Shown here in pieces: positions 35,001 to 45,674 of a stretch of DNA of 64,000 nucleotides. Below the pieces are notes generated by a model that saw only the letters and a program-made list of their open reading frames with translations, did no database searches and was not told the DNA's origin. The DNA is from Blautia massiliensis (ex Durand et al. 2017) (GTDB lineage Bacteria; Bacillota; Clostridia; Lachnospirales; Lachnospiraceae): assembly GCF_001487165.1 (NCBI RefSeq), contig NZ_LN913006.1, positions 685,596 to 749,595 on the forward strand. The letters are read 5' to 3'. Each line of letters starts with the position of its first letter. Position 1 is the stretch's first letter. A program made the translations under genes and the position numbers.

Positions 35001-38000
35001 TGTTACAGACTTTGGAGAAAGAAGAACGTCTGGCAACACCCGAAGAACAGGAAATCTTATCCCGTTATGTTGGATGGGGTGGCATCCCACAGGCATTTGA
35101 GGAGAGTAACAGCAGCTGGGCGAATGAGTATCTGGAATTAAAGAATACCTTATCATCAGAAGAATACAGTGCAGCAAGGGCATCGACCTTAAACGCTTTT
35201 TATACGTCCCCGACCGTGATCCGAAGTATGTATGAAGTACTGGAAAATATGGGACTGAAACAGGGAAATATTTTGGAACCGTCCTGTGGTGTCGGTAACT
35301 TTATGGGACTGATCCCGGAGAGTATGGGCAAAGCCAATATGTATGGTGTGGAACTTGACCCGGTTTCGGGCAGGATCGCAAAACAGCTTTACCAGAAAAA
35401 TAAGATTGCAGTACAGGGATTTGAGGAAACCAGTTATCCGGACAGCTTTTTCGACTGTGTGATAGGCAATGTTCCATTTGGGGCGTATCAGGTCAGTGAC
35501 CGCAGATATGACCGGCATCATTTTATGATCCATGATTATTTTATTGCAAAATCCCTTGATCTGGTGCGTCCGGGCGGCGTAGTTGCAGTGGTAACTTCCA
35601 GTGGAACGATGGATAAGCAGAATCCGGCAGTGAGACAGTATATCGCAAACCGGGCAGAACTGCTTGGAGCCATCCGATTACCGAATAATGCATTCCAGAG
35701 AAATGCCAATACCAGCGTTGTTTCTGATATTCTGTTTTTCCAGAAAAGGGACAGGGCATCCATTGAGGAACCGGAATGGTTAAATCTAAAGGAAACACAG
35801 GAAGGCTATTCAGTCAATGCTTATTTTGCAGAGCATCCGGAAATGGTGCTTGGTGAGTTTACTACAGAAAGTACCCAGTATGGAAAGCAGGAAGTGACCG
35901 TAAAACCAAAAGAAGGAATTACCTTAGAAGAACAGTTAAAAGAAGCCGTCCAGAATATCCATGGCACGATCACGGAACTGGAACTTTCGGATACAGAGCT
36001 GGAGGAGGATGTTGTCTCTATCCCGGCAGACCCGGAGGTAAAGAATTTCAGTTTTACCGTAGTGAATGATGAAGTCTATTACCGGGAAAATTCTGTGATG
36101 AACCGCATGGAGCTTCCGGCAATGACAGCGGAACGTGTCAAAGGGATGGTGAAGATCCGTGATGTTACGAATGAACTGATCCAGTGTCAAATGGAAGAGG
36201 GAAGCGCTGAACAGATCACAAAGCTGCAGGAAAAACTCAATGAAGAATATGATGCCTTTACAGCAAAATATGGTCTTATCAGCAGCAATGCCAATAAGCG
36301 GGCATTCAGCCAGGACAGCAGCTATTGTCTTTTGACTTCTCTGGAATTTCTGGATGATAAGGGAGAACTGAAACGGAAAGCGGATATTTTTACCAAAAGG
36401 ACAATCCGCAGGGCAGAAACGGTAACTTCTGTAGATACTGCCAGTGAAGCACTTGCGGTTTCTATCGGTGAGAGGGCAGGCGTTGACCTTTCCTATATGG
36501 CACAGCTTTCCGGGAAAACAGAAGAGAAGCTTACCGAAGAACTGGCGGGGGTAATCTTTAAGAATCCGATTAGTGAAAAATGGGAGCCATCGGACGAATA
36601 TCTTTCTGGAAATGTAAGAGAGAAACTGCAGATCGCCAAACAGTTTGCAGAAGATCACCCAGAATATCAGGTGAATGTGCAGTATTTGGAGCAGGTACAG
36701 CCAAAAGATCTGGATGCGTCAGAGATTGAGGCAAGACTTGGAGCAACCTGGATTTCAGAGAACTATATCACACAGTTCATGGCAGAGACATTCCATACAC
36801 CAAGATATTATGTAGGGAGCAAGGTCAAAGTCCAGTATGCCGAAGTGACCGGACAATGGAATGTTATGGGAAAGAATGTGGACAGCTACGGAAATGCCCT
36901 TGTCACTTCCACTTATGGAACACAGAGAGCCAATGCCTACCGTCTTTTGGAAGATGCCTTAAACCTTAGAGATACCAAGATTTATGACACGGTACAGGAT
37001 GCCGAGGGGGAACACCGGGAATTAAACCGGAAGGAAACAATGCTGGCACAGCAGAAGCAGGAGCTGATCAAAGAGGAATTTAAAGAGTGGATATTTAAAG
37101 ACCTGCACCGACGGGAAGATCTCTGTAAGATTTATAATGAACGATTTAACAGCATCCGTCCACGGGAATATGATGGAAGCCATATTCAGTTTGTCGGCAT
37201 GAACCCGGAGATCACCTTGATGCCGCATCAGAAAAACGCAGTGGCTCATGTGCTGTATGGAAATAATACGTTACTGGCTCATTGCGTAGGAGCAGGAAAG
37301 ACGTTCCAGATGATCGCAGCCGGTATGGAATCAAAACGGCTGGGACTCTCACAAAAGAATCTTTATGTTGTGCCAAACCATCTGACCGAGCAGTGGGGCA
37401 GTGATTTCCTACGTCTCTATCCGGGAGCAAATATCCTGGTGGCAACGAAGAAAGACTTTGAGCCGGCAAACCGAAAACGGTTCTGTTCCCGTATTGCGAC
37501 AGGGGATTATGATGCCGTGATCATCGGCCATACGCAGTTTGAGAAAATCCCTCTTTCAAGAGAACGGCAGATTGCCATGCTGGAAGATCAGATCGCAGAT
37601 ATTACGTTTTCCATTGAAGAAGCGGCACATCAGGCAGGGCAGAATTATACCATCAAGCAGTTGGAAAAAACAAAGAAGAGTCTGCAGGCGAGGATGAAGA
37701 AACTCAATGACCAGACCAGAAAGGATGATGTGGTAACTTTTGAGCAGTTGGGTGTAGACCGGCTGTTTGTGGATGAGAGCCATAGTTTTAAGAACCTTTT
37801 TTTGTATACAAAAATGCGGAATGTGGCGGGTATCTCACAGACGGATGCACAGAAAAGTTCGGATATGTTTATGAAATGCCGGTATATGGATGAACTGACA
37901 GGCGGCAGAGGAATCACCTTTGCTACAGGTACTCCTGTATCAAATAGTATGACCGAGCTTTACACTATCATGCGTTATCTCCAGTATGACACACTCATGC

Positions 38001-39829
38001 GTATGGGTATGGGACACTTTGATTCCTGGGCGGCAACGTTTGGGGAGACAGTAACCGCAATCGAATTATCACCGGAAGGAACGGGCTATCGTGCGAAAAC
38101 ACGGTTTGCCCGTTTTTTTAATCTTCCAGAGCTGATCTCCATTTTTAAGGAAGCTGCGGATATTCAGACATCGGATATGCTGAATCTTCCTGTACCGGAA
38201 GCAGAGTTTATCAATGAAGTCTTAAAACCAAGTGAAGAACAGCAGGAAATGGTCAGTGCCTTTTCGGAACGTGCGGAAGAAGTAAGAGCCGGTCTTGTGA
38301 ATCCAACGGTGGACAACATGCTCAAGATTACCAATGACGGAAGAAAATGTGCATTGGATCAGAGGCTATTAAATGAACTCCTTCCGGATGCAGAAAAAAG
38401 CAAGGTCAATACCTGTGTGGAAAATGCTTTTCAGGTATGGGACGAGGGAAAAGCAGATCGGACAACACAGCTGATCTTCTGTGACTTGTCTACTCCAAAA
38501 GGGGATGGGACTTTCAATGTATATGATGATGTCCGAAACAAACTGGTTGCCAGGGGAATCCCGAAAGAAGAGATTGCGTTTATCCATGAATACAACACGG
38601 AGACAAAGAAAGCAGATTTGTTTGCAAAGGTACGGGCCGGGCAGGTGAGAATCCTTATGGGTTCCACTCCAAAACTCGGTGCTGGTACCAACGTACAGGA
38701 CAGGCTCATTGCCCTCCATCACCTTGACTGTCCGTGGAAGCCGTCTGATCTGGAACAGCAGGAAGGACGTATTTTAAGACAGGGAAACCAGAATGACAAA
38801 GTAAAGATATTCCGGTATGTGACGGAGAACACTTTTGATGCGTATATGTGGCAGATTTTGGAGAATAAGCAGAAGTTCATCAGCCAGATCATGACCAGTA
38901 AATCACCAGTCAGGGCTTGTGAAGATGTGGATGATACGGCACTGTCCTATGCGGAAATAAAGGCACTTGCCACAGGCAATCCGTACATTAAAGAAAAAAT
39001 GGATCTGGATGTGCAGGTGAGTAAGCTGAAACTCTTAAAGGCAAACCATACCAGTCAGATTTACCGTCTGGAATCCGATATTGCAAAGAATTTCCCGGTA
39101 CAGATCAGTGCATTGAAAGAGCGGATTGCCGGGATGCAGGTGGATTCGCAGGTAGTAAAAAGCGTGGATTTACAGGATAATGACACGTTTGCCATGACGG
39201 TAGGGAATGTTCTTTATGAAGATAAGAAAGAAGCAGGCGAAGCGTTGATTGCCGCCTGTGCAGGGTTAAAAACCGTCAGCACCGGCGGAAAAGTTGGGGA
39301 ATATCATGGGTTTACGTTATCTGCTTCCTACAATATGTTTTCCAATGTGTTTGAACTGACGATCAAAGGAAAATGCTCTTATAAGCTGGAGATTGGAAAA
39401 GACCCGGTAGGAAATATGCAGCGTATCCATAACACCCTTTCTTCTATCGACAGGAAGCTGACGGAAAGTGAGCAGAAATTGGAAACTGTACAACAGCAGC
39501 TTGCTACTGCACAGGAAGAGGTAAAGAAGCCATTCCCGAAAGAAGCAGAGCTGAATGAAAAGATGGAACGATTATCCGAGTTAAATGCCCTGCTGAACAT
39601 GGATGAAAAGGGCAATGAGACGATTATGGCAGATGAGGATATTGGCAGAGAAGGAAGCAGCACAGACAGCAGGGATGCCGTAGAAGAAAAAGAACTTCCG
39701 GAAACAGCAGACAGAATCCATAAGCCGTCTATTCTGAAACGCTTAAAACAGGAGAAGGCACAGCAGAATACAGCGGAACCGACCGTTACACAGAAAGCTG
39801 CAAAGAAAAAACACGAACAGGAGTTATAA
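32045..39829 (+). CDS. Methylase-helicase fusion (DarB-like antirestriction protein)
   Basis: The 2594-residue protein has an ArdC-like N-terminal domain (about 1-80), a hydrophilic linker (280-420), and a DNA methylase domain. That domain shows [11 protein letters not shown] near 1075 and GNVPFG near 1139 in place of NPPF/Y. An SF2/SNF2 helicase follows, with Walker A VGAGKT near 1748, DESH near 1909 and the C-lobe motif EGRILRQGN near 2241. A coiled coil ends the protein. Phage P1 DarB has the same methylase-helicase order and protects DNA from restriction; large ICE proteins of this kind are presumed to do likewise. SD GGAGGG precedes ATG 32045. The linker overprints tnpV. Confidence 0.88.
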   Translation: MSKLQDIRNLIQEHAVSVSSSPGDWMDYMDTASRLYRYSFSDQLLIHAQRPDATACASLELWNEKMLRWVNRGARGIALFDETWQNTKLRYVFDISDTHMVAGGRSPYLWQMQEHQREEILTHLEEVYGLEEKDTATLQDALMAVAREMVSDNLEEYLDGLEYAVENTYLEDLDEVTIRSDFRQLVTDSVYYMLSRRCGIEPMELLEEEDFMHITDYNHLSALTFLGNAVSQLSESILIDIGRIVHKISLEEARKEVEISKERNYNNFTTLMRETKNRDAETKKEENIENEGGTDYGTDISSQGRLPVSESDRRRGRSDDREIRDAAEDISEGTQEQPLSEPVPDREAEQPSGTDRESSTGENGQPDGEITGEESGTGQGSRSDGMDSTHERTDGNSGREHLDGIGIQLVEDTREDGLSKAEEEIASALSLPEYPTANEQRRQIEERAAALYAGEIPIPEEVVDEILRTGGNRKASQLRIIYNFMSEQTPEEYTEFVKREYRKGGKGFQIDGNEYSVWFDETGMQISVGHTVTDHILDKAFLSWEDVSGRIHQLLDQGEYAPQSVLDAARSNAVKEHAQALAYMKGDMAEGVAEIVFDEEDLPHLRSIYPEITDYLEEKIEDPQWLSELNERLDALAEAYEMDSSLMRFHHYNPINISKQFQKFAAEVIPYQARDGFAWKEHQMFITQDEIDAFLARGGPYSKDRLKTYSFYLLNENEKSRTDFIKEKYGTNKRIHALPDVDEFYVNYDRKGLLLARGDDNSPYTSISLSWKKVANRISYLIKNDQFLQAEDYVHMSEYEREQMANKILSFYARLPEGIDRPFTNDFFGDVSRAELMAVLEGTEQTEELLQKMDAALAALPLDFEAYGTNYQQKTELLSELHQYVEGTYTIFPTPEAEPSFAGPSGHQMTMFDFLDTKSVTEPTVVDMSDVEEIEEEEVTAKEDIPESQEQEKAVLEPHNFRIQDNDLGAGGPKAKYKTNMEAIHLLQTLEKEERLATPEEQEILSRYVGWGGIPQAFEESNSSWANEYLELKNTLSSEEYSAARASTLNAFYTSPTVIRSMYEVLENMGLKQGNILEPSCGVGNFMGLIPESMGKANMYGVELDPVSGRIAKQLYQKNKIAVQGFEETSYPDSFFDCVIGNVPFGAYQVSDRRYDRHHFMIHDYFIAKSLDLVRPGGVVAVVTSSGTMDKQNPAVRQYIANRAELLGAIRLPNNAFQRNANTSVVSDILFFQKRDRASIEEPEWLNLKETQEGYSVNAYFAEHPEMVLGEFTTESTQYGKQEVTVKPKEGITLEEQLKEAVQNIHGTITELELSDTELEEDVVSIPADPEVKNFSFTVVNDEVYYRENSVMNRMELPAMTAERVKGMVKIRDVTNELIQCQMEEGSAEQITKLQEKLNEEYDAFTAKYGLISSNANKRAFSQDSSYCLLTSLEFLDDKGELKRKADIFTKRTIRRAETVTSVDTASEALAVSIGERAGVDLSYMAQLSGKTEEKLTEELAGVIFKNPISEKWEPSDEYLSGNVREKLQIAKQFAEDHPEYQVNVQYLEQVQPKDLDASEIEARLGATWISENYITQFMAETFHTPRYYVGSKVKVQYAEVTGQWNVMGKNVDSYGNALVTSTYGTQRANAYRLLEDALNLRDTKIYDTVQDAEGEHRELNRKETMLAQQKQELIKEEFKEWIFKDLHRREDLCKIYNERFNSIRPREYDGSHIQFVGMNPEITLMPHQKNAVAHVLYGNNTLLAHCVGAGKTFQMIAAGMESKRLGLSQKNLYVVPNHLTEQWGSDFLRLYPGANILVATKKDFEPANRKRFCSRIATGDYDAVIIGHTQFEKIPLSRERQIAMLEDQIADITFSIEEAAHQAGQNYTIKQLEKTKKSLQARMKKLNDQTRKDDVVTFEQLGVDRLFVDESHSFKNLFLYTKMRNVAGISQTDAQKSSDMFMKCRYMDELTGGRGITFATGTPVSNSMTELYTIMRYLQYDTLMRMGMGHFDSWAATFGETVTAIELSPEGTGYRAKTRFARFFNLPELISIFKEAADIQTSDMLNLPVPEAEFINEVLKPSEEQQEMVSAFSERAEEVRAGLVNPTVDNMLKITNDGRKCALDQRLLNELLPDAEKSKVNTCVENAFQVWDEGKADRTTQLIFCDLSTPKGDGTFNVYDDVRNKLVARGIPKEEIAFIHEYNTETKKADLFAKVRAGQVRILMGSTPKLGAGTNVQDRLIALHHLDCPWKPSDLEQQEGRILRQGNQNDKVKIFRYVTENTFDAYMWQILENKQKFISQIMTSKSPVRACEDVDDTALSYAEIKALATGNPYIKEKMDLDVQVSKLKLLKANHTSQIYRLESDIAKNFPVQISALKERIAGMQVDSQVVKSVDLQDNDTFAMTVGNVLYEDKKEAGEALIAACAGLKTVSTGGKVGEYHGFTLSASYNMFSNVFELTIKGKCSYKLEIGKDPVGNMQRIHNTLSSIDRKLTESEQKLETVQQQLATAQEEVKKPFPKEAELNEKMERLSELNALLNMDEKGNETIMADEDIGREGSSTDSRDAVEEKELPETADRIHKPSILKRLKQEKAQQNTAEPTVTQKAAKKKHEQEL
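32931..33272 (+). CDS. tnpV: TnpV-like protein, overprinted inside the methylase-helicase gene
   Basis: The 113-residue frame lies wholly inside the 32045-39829 gene in another frame. It has a strong SD of its own, AAGGAGG at 32916-32922, eight bases before ATG 32931. The protein shows the TnpV pattern: [39 protein letters not shown], and an end in ELVYS. TnpV is a small transposon-encoded protein of clostridial elements with unknown role. The host gene reads here as a low-complexity acidic linker, which is what overprinting would produce. Recognition is from memory of the family. Confidence 0.8.
   Translation: MELTYHRKGDYLFPNLTVEEEEVTIGKYGMLRRTFLKEHKNSLYQSLFLTGKLNSHLEQIEKAAQERMDSQMEKLLEKNPAPDKEADPMAWTAHMNALMATAEESILTELVYS
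34759..34775. repeat. Palindrome resembling the high-GC repeat core
   Basis: TGGTCATC and GATGACCA flank a central A. The core TGGTCAY...RTGACCA matches the palindrome of the high-GC ICE, and the reading frame gives SGHQMT. It is single in this ICE, so chance is possible. Confidence 0.4.
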
Positions 39830-39836
39830 AAGATTT

Positions 39837-39860
39837 CCCGTCAGAGTTTTCTCTGGCGGG
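39837..39860 (+). other. Hairpin before the ArdC-type gene
   Basis: CCCGTCAGAG and CTCTGGCGGG pair over 10 bp (one wobble) around TTTT. It ends 9 bases before the SD of the next gene and may modulate read-through or translation. Confidence 0.55.
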
Positions 39861-39882
39861 ACATAAAATGGAGGGTTTGTTT

Positions 39883-42800
39883 ATGGCAAATAATATAGAA
39901 AAACAGTTAAAAGAAATATCGGAACGGCTGGAGCAGGGAGTAAAAGAAATCTTTACTTCGGAGAGATATACCGAATATCTGAATACCATGTCAAAGTTCC
40001 ACAATTACAGCTTTAATAACACGCTGCTGATCACCATGCAGAAACCGGAAGCAACACTGGTGGCCGGGTATCATGCATGGCAGAAGAAATTTAACCGTCA
40101 TGTAAAACGTGGAGAGAAAGGAATCCAGATCATCGCACCAGCACCGATACGGGAGAAACAGGAGATTGAAAAGATCGACCCGGTAACAAAAGAGCCTGTG
40201 ATCGGGGATGATGGACAGCCGGAAACAGAGATCGTGGAGATGGTGATACCGAGATTCCGTGTAACGACAGTGTTTGATGTCAGCCAGACAGAGGGGGAAC
40301 CGATCGCAGAACTGGAGGTGCCGGAGCTTACCGGAAGTGTACAGTTTTATGATACGTTCATGCAGGCATTGCAGAATATTTCTCCTGTGCCGATCCGTAT
40401 GATGAATGTGGAAGGGGATGCAAAAGGCTATTATCACCAGACAGAAAAATATATTGCGATAAAGGAAGATATGAGTAATGTACAGACGATGAAAACCGGA
40501 GTCCATGAGGTGAGCCACGCATTGCTGCATGACCGGGAAGTAATGGATGCGGAAGGAGTCTTAAAAGACCAGACAACAAAGGAAGTGGAAGCAGAAAGTA
40601 TTGCTTATATTGTCTGCAACCATTTTGGTCTGGATACTTCAGAATATTCGTTTACCTATATCGCCAGCTGGTGCGAGAGCAGGGATATGAAGGCGTTGAA
40701 AGCATCTATGGATACCATCCGAAAAACATCGGCAGAGATCATTGAGAATATCGAGGCACAGATGTACGAGTTGGAAATGGAAAGACCAATCCGGGATACC
40801 TTCCATAAGGAAGATTTGATTCTGCATCTTTCGGGCAGCATGGGTTCCGAGTTTACTTATGATCTGATCGAAAATATGAGCAGGGAACAGTTAGAACAGA
40901 ATGTGGGTGAATACGTCCGCCTTCTGGAAAGTGGTGAGATAGAGGAAAATGAGAAACCACTGGAAAGTTTTCTGGAAGAAAAAGGTGCTGCCGTCACACC
41001 ACTCTATGACAGCAGTGGGCACGGAGAGAACTATCCGATTGATTTTTATGATGTGGAATATGATGCGGACACAGGCGTTACTTCTTTTTCTGACCTTTCT
41101 CCGAAAGATCAGGCAGAGATGTTGGTGCAAAAAGCAGAGTTTCCAAGAAATATTTTTTCGGAAAATGAAAAGGCATTTGTAAATGAATATGCAGAAACCT
41201 TCCCCGGACAGGTGGAAAGACTGAATGACCTGGTATGGGATATGAGGGAATCTTACGATGAAGCCGGTTCAAAGCTGGTGTATGAAGTGATCCAGGCAGC
41301 AAGGGCAAACTTCCCAGTGAAGGAACCGGAGATTGCAGAAGAAACAGCCATGCAGTATGCCCACCGTCTGATTGAAACGGCAGAAGCTGCAAATACAGGA
41401 AATTTCACAGATTCCCAGAGAAATCTTATTGTGAATTTTGCATATAAGATGGATGACAAAGACGAAGTGCTTGGACTGGTGAACCGTATGATGACCGCAA
41501 TCCGCAGACCGGAAAGTGAATATACGAGAAACCTTATGAATGAAACACAGGCACAGATTGACAATTTCCCAGATGGCATGATCGGTTTTATAGAAATGCA
41601 CGAAGCAGGAATCCGACTGGAACACATGTATCCTCTTGAAAAAAACAGGGCAGTAGAATTGTATCGTGAGGGTGCGGAAGTTTTTCTCTTACATGGAAAT
41701 CCAGACAATCCAGAGCAGGCAGGACAGATTCTTGCAGAAACAGAAAATGCAATCCTGGGACATGACGGTATTTTTGGTATCACGGAAGCAGAATGGGAAG
41801 TACATAAAGAAAGAGAAGCAACTGCCGCCAGACAGGAAAAACTGGAACAGGACAGTGCGGAAAAGATTGATGAGACACTTCTTCTGCATGGAGAAAGCAG
41901 AAGGTTTGCCATTTATCAGATGGATAGTGGAGATGAGCATACTTATCAGTTTATGGGAATAGAATCCGCAAAGAGTCTGGGCTATACCATTGATGGAAAG
42001 GATTACCGGATGGTTTATGCAGCACCATGGATGCCAACGATCACGTTAGACAATATATTTGAACGATTTAACATTGATCGACCGGAAGATTTCCGTGGTC
42101 ATTCCTTATCGGTAAGTGATGTGATCGTGATAAACAGGGGTGCAGAGATTACAGCCTATTATGTAGATTCTTTTGGATTTCAGGAACTTCCGGAGTTTGT
42201 CCAGCAGAGAATGAACATGCTGGAACATAATTCCGTCAGGGCATATCCGCCAGTTTATAAAGGAACATTGGAACAGGCAATGGGAGAACGGGATGTGGAT
42301 GCTTATCTGGATTCCAGAAAGTTAAACCTGGACTGTAAGAAAGCCATCGAAGAAGCCATCCGGGAGAATTTTGACGGACTGCACTTAAAGCAGGGTGCGG
42401 CAAAAGAAGTCGTGGAACGCTTTGGGGAAGAACGTATGAATTTTGTTATGGCAAACACCATCCGTGAACTTTCTCATGATGGAAGATTTTCCAGACAGAA
42501 CAAAGACTGGGCGGAGCATATCGAAATCCCGGAAAATATCAGCCGGGGCAGAAATCTGAACCTGGATTATGTGATTGAAAGCCACCCGGCAGTTTTAGAT
42601 GGGTTTATCGACATGGCAAGAGCTGAGATCCGGATGCAGAGGATAGAACAGGCGATAGGAGAAAACGAAGTGACGATCACAGCAGAGACAAGAGGATATG
42701 AAGCAGAAGGACATAACGGGACATGGCATACGGTTGATAAAAAGGAATATGCTGGGGAAAAGTTTTTCTTAATGGAACATGATGAATTTGGCTCCGATGT

Positions 42801-45243
42801 GGCTGGCATTATCGTAGCAGAAAATGGACAGCTTGTAGCGGAGGACTTATGGAATGGATTTGATGAAGGAGCGTTAGAAACTGTATCAGAATATCTGCAG
42901 GAAAATGGAACAACACTTTATGACTTGACGGAATTCCCGAAAGATTCTGTTGTAACCCTGCGGAGTGGACAGACACTTACAATCGAAGAAATACAGGCAG
43001 TACAGAAAGACATATGGGAAGAAACGATGGCAGGAAAAAATGAATCGGGAACAGATGTCCGGTTTAATTTTCATGCAGTCAGTGAGGTGCAGCTGCCGGA
43101 AGGCATAAAGTTAAAAATGCCAGAGATTCATTACATTGATAATTTTTATGTGATGGAAGATGTAAATGCAGAGGGTGTAGTAAAAGTAAACCGGTATGAA
43201 TCACTGGATGAAGCGATGCAGGAATATTTACGTCTGCCAAATCATCAGAAAAAAGTGCTTGGTATCCAGAATACGGAAACGATGCAGGAAAGCATGGATT
43301 TTATCCGATGTGAAAACGGGATAGATCGGCTGACCCATGCGTATGAACAGATCGGAGGGTGGCTGAATCCAGAAATATATGAAGCGGTAAATAAAATGGA
43401 AAACATGCTGGACTGGAATGAGGTACAGATTGCATATCAGATTGGAAAACAATACTTTACAATCCAGACCGCAGAAGATGGCTATGACTATACATTTTAC
43501 AATGAAGATTATCAGGAGGATGATGGAGGAATCTATGACAATCCGACAATCTATGTGGATGAAGCTGCCAGTGATATTTTAGAAGATAAAGGGTACTCAC
43601 TGGAAGATGCAAAAGTAGTGGATTATGAAGAACTGATGGCAGATGTGGAAGAAGTTCAGGAAGAACAGATGCAGCGGATACAATTAGAAAAGAACTGCCC
43701 GGCAAGTATTTTTGAAGGATTTCGCAGAGAAGAAGCACTGCAAACCTATGAGGGAATCGCAATGCAGTTTACCAGGAGTAAAGGGTATCTGACCATACAG
43801 GCAACAGAAGAAGGATATTCTTTTATTTTTTATGACTTTGACCTGCATGAAATCCAGAGAGGTGATTATGATAATCCCGACGCATTTATCCAGGAAGCCG
43901 CTTATGAAATTCTTAAAAGTGAGAGAATGGATGACATGGAATGTGTCAAAGTGGATTATAAAGAATTTGAGGAAATGACGATCCAGCACTCTAAAGATTT
44001 ATTGCAGGAGGGGGAACTTCGTGTGACTTCTGAGATTGGAAGAAATGAACTGGCATTAAATAGCCTGAGCAGGGCAGAAGTAGAAAGAGGGGTTCTGTAT
44101 CATGCACAGGCAGTATTAGAAGATATGGGAATGGAACAGGAGGTAGAGCTGCTTGCTGCAAGAGTGTATGGTTCCAGAAGCAGACAAGATCTTTACCGGG
44201 AAGATTCTGACCTTGATATAGCTCTTTCCTATAAAGGTGATATTCGAGAAGATAGCTTTTTCAATGCCTTAAATGAATCTGGTATAGCGATGGCAGGAAT
44301 CCAGGTGGACATTAATCCGATAGCAGAGGAGCGAATCACTCTGGCAGAGTATATAAAAGAATCTGAAAAATATCTTGACCAGCAGGAGATTAAAAAGCTC
44401 GCTGCGGATCTGGATAATTTTAGTTATGACGTTGATACCTATGAGTATAACGATACGATTGAAAATAGAGAAGAACAGGTGGAAAAACTCACGGAGGATA
44501 TTTTGAATAAGAAAACAGAAGCTATCAAGGACTGGCTGCTTGAGGTATCCGAGGAATCCGATATAGACAGCGATGTGATAACTGCCCGTTCTTTACTTTC
44601 CCGTTTGGAAGATACAGAGCGACTTTCTATCTTTGACAAACAGCCAGAACAGGAACAGCCAGAAGCTACGATCAGTTTTTATGTCGCAGAGTGCATGGAG
44701 TTTCCAGTCATGGGAGAGTACCATAATAACCTCACTTTAGAAGAAGCCATTAAAATATATGAGAGTATCCCAGCAGAGAGACTGCATGGGATTAAAGGAA
44801 TCGGATTTGATCTGCAAGATGGTGATGAAGATTATTCCGGGGAATATGAGTTGATGAGTGCAGACCGGATACAGCGTGATCTGATAGATATGATTCCTCA
44901 CTATAAAGAAAGCTCTCTGGTGCAGAAAGCAATCGCAGACATGGAAAAGTATCTGGATGAAAAGCATGGAAGGGTAAAGGAAACGGAACATACGGCAGAA
45001 ACAGTAATAGGAAGTGGACAGAAACCTTCTGCGGTTACGGCAGACAGAAGGGCAAAGCAGGAACCGGTATCTGTAAGTCAGAGTCAGACACAAAAGGCGG
45101 AACCTGCAAGCAGAGCAAAAGGTGAAGTGAAGAAGTCTGTGCTGCAGTCTTTAAAAGATTTTCAGGCAAAGGCAAAAGCACAGGAGCAGAATAAGACAAC
45201 AGAAAAATCCAAGACACATAAGAAAGGAGAGGTGGAATTATGA
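39883..45243 (+). CDS. ArdC-type large polyvalent protein with YodL-like and nucleotidyltransferase parts
   Basis: The 1786-residue protein begins with an ArdC N-terminal domain (YTEYLNTMSKFHNYSFNN) and a zincin-like site HEVSH at 208-212, as in LtrC/ArdC antirestriction proteins. It continues with a YodL-like stretch near 685-730 (YQFMGIESAKSLGY), repeats of about 50 residues, and a nucleotidyltransferase-like core with GS at 1430-1431 and DLD at 1443-1445. The C-terminus is Lys/Gln-rich. Such proteins are thought to travel with the DNA and counter host defences. GGAGGG at 39870-39875 sets ATG 39883. An ATG at 39868 lies too close to any SD. Confidence 0.85.
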   Translation: MANNIEKQLKEISERLEQGVKEIFTSERYTEYLNTMSKFHNYSFNNTLLITMQKPEATLVAGYHAWQKKFNRHVKRGEKGIQIIAPAPIREKQEIEKIDPVTKEPVIGDDGQPETEIVEMVIPRFRVTTVFDVSQTEGEPIAELEVPELTGSVQFYDTFMQALQNISPVPIRMMNVEGDAKGYYHQTEKYIAIKEDMSNVQTMKTGVHEVSHALLHDREVMDAEGVLKDQTTKEVEAESIAYIVCNHFGLDTSEYSFTYIASWCESRDMKALKASMDTIRKTSAEIIENIEAQMYELEMERPIRDTFHKEDLILHLSGSMGSEFTYDLIENMSREQLEQNVGEYVRLLESGEIEENEKPLESFLEEKGAAVTPLYDSSGHGENYPIDFYDVEYDADTGVTSFSDLSPKDQAEMLVQKAEFPRNIFSENEKAFVNEYAETFPGQVERLNDLVWDMRESYDEAGSKLVYEVIQAARANFPVKEPEIAEETAMQYAHRLIETAEAANTGNFTDSQRNLIVNFAYKMDDKDEVLGLVNRMMTAIRRPESEYTRNLMNETQAQIDNFPDGMIGFIEMHEAGIRLEHMYPLEKNRAVELYREGAEVFLLHGNPDNPEQAGQILAETENAILGHDGIFGITEAEWEVHKEREATAARQEKLEQDSAEKIDETLLLHGESRRFAIYQMDSGDEHTYQFMGIESAKSLGYTIDGKDYRMVYAAPWMPTITLDNIFERFNIDRPEDFRGHSLSVSDVIVINRGAEITAYYVDSFGFQELPEFVQQRMNMLEHNSVRAYPPVYKGTLEQAMGERDVDAYLDSRKLNLDCKKAIEEAIRENFDGLHLKQGAAKEVVERFGEERMNFVMANTIRELSHDGRFSRQNKDWAEHIEIPENISRGRNLNLDYVIESHPAVLDGFIDMARAEIRMQRIEQAIGENEVTITAETRGYEAEGHNGTWHTVDKKEYAGEKFFLMEHDEFGSDVAGIIVAENGQLVAEDLWNGFDEGALETVSEYLQENGTTLYDLTEFPKDSVVTLRSGQTLTIEEIQAVQKDIWEETMAGKNESGTDVRFNFHAVSEVQLPEGIKLKMPEIHYIDNFYVMEDVNAEGVVKVNRYESLDEAMQEYLRLPNHQKKVLGIQNTETMQESMDFIRCENGIDRLTHAYEQIGGWLNPEIYEAVNKMENMLDWNEVQIAYQIGKQYFTIQTAEDGYDYTFYNEDYQEDDGGIYDNPTIYVDEAASDILEDKGYSLEDAKVVDYEELMADVEEVQEEQMQRIQLEKNCPASIFEGFRREEALQTYEGIAMQFTRSKGYLTIQATEEGYSFIFYDFDLHEIQRGDYDNPDAFIQEAAYEILKSERMDDMECVKVDYKEFEEMTIQHSKDLLQEGELRVTSEIGRNELALNSLSRAEVERGVLYHAQAVLEDMGMEQEVELLAARVYGSRSRQDLYREDSDLDIALSYKGDIREDSFFNALNESGIAMAGIQVDINPIAEERITLAEYIKESEKYLDQQEIKKLAADLDNFSYDVDTYEYNDTIENREEQVEKLTEDILNKKTEAIKDWLLEVSEESDIDSDVITARSLLSRLEDTERLSIFDKQPEQEQPEATISFYVAECMEFPVMGEYHNNLTLEEAIKIYESIPAERLHGIKGIGFDLQDGDEDYSGEYELMSADRIQRDLIDMIPHYKESSLVQKAIADMEKYLDEKHGRVKETEHTAETVIGSGQKPSAVTADRRAKQEPVSVSQSQTQKAEPASRAKGEVKKSVLQSLKDFQAKAKAQEQNKTTEKSKTHKKGEVEL

Positions 45244-45440
45244 TGGATCTGGCGATGAATTTTGATGCGGATGAATGTTTAGTAACCGCAATGTTTGATA
45301 AAGGAAACAGAAATGACACGATGGAGGCAATCGACCATATCATTCCTTTTTTAAAAGGCGATGCGGATATGATTGGTCTTGTCTGCAATACCATAAGAAA
45401 ACTGTTCTGCATGCCCGATACTATCTGGGAATGGCGGTAA
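45240..45440 (+). CDS. Small ICE protein, 3' end chimeric
   Basis: The 66-residue frame starts by overlapping the previous stop. It has a well-formed first part (MNFDADECLVTAMFDKGN, then IIPFLKGDADMIGLVCNTIRKL) of a kind found as short ICE genes. After about 45408 the sequence belongs, in another frame, to a sigma factor, and this frame ends after 11 unrelated residues (PDTIWEWR). The native C-terminus is therefore probably lost. The function is unknown. Confidence 0.6.
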   Translation: MMDLAMNFDADECLVTAMFDKGNRNDTMEAIDHIIPFLKGDADMIGLVCNTIRKLFCMPDTIWEWR

Positions 45441-45529
45441 ACGAAATTGCCGAAGTAGAAGGTGTAGACCCAAGCCGTGTCCGAGACAGTATCCGCCGTG
45501 GATTAAAGCAGCTTGTAAAATATTTTTGA
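45407..45529 (+). pseudogene. 3' remnant of a sigma-70-like gene
   Basis: The frame 45407-45529 encodes HARYYLGMAVNEIAEVEG, then VDPSRVRDSIRRGL and ends KYF. This is sigma region 4 and aligns with HYLLGMSKAEIAAAEGVGRS of the factor at 16068. There is no start and no upstream part. The remnant is joined to the small gene at 45240 in a different frame, a deletion scar. Confidence 0.75.
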
Positions 45530-45602
45530 TAAAATTTCATTTGATGAGCCTGTTTTTTGTCAGTGTTAATAAGAAGGTTATACCGATTTGAAGTGCGCTT
45601 AT

Positions 45603-45655
45603 TAAGACAACGCCAGATCCAGGGGCGTAGCACCTCTGCATCTGGCGTTGTCTTA
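45603..45655. terminator. Very long hairpin, probable bidirectional terminator
   Basis: Sixteen-bp perfect arms (TAAGACAACGCCAGAT and its complement) enclose an inner AGGGG/CCTCT stem. It separates the sigma remnant from the convergent kinase gene, whose stop is at 45675. Confidence 0.8.
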
Positions 45656-45674
45656 TAGATTTGTACTTGCCTGT

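Noticed and set aside
39868..39882. Earlier start (ATG 39868) for the ArdC-type protein
   Set aside because: The only SD, GGAGGG at 39870-39875, lies after this ATG and fits the start at 39883.
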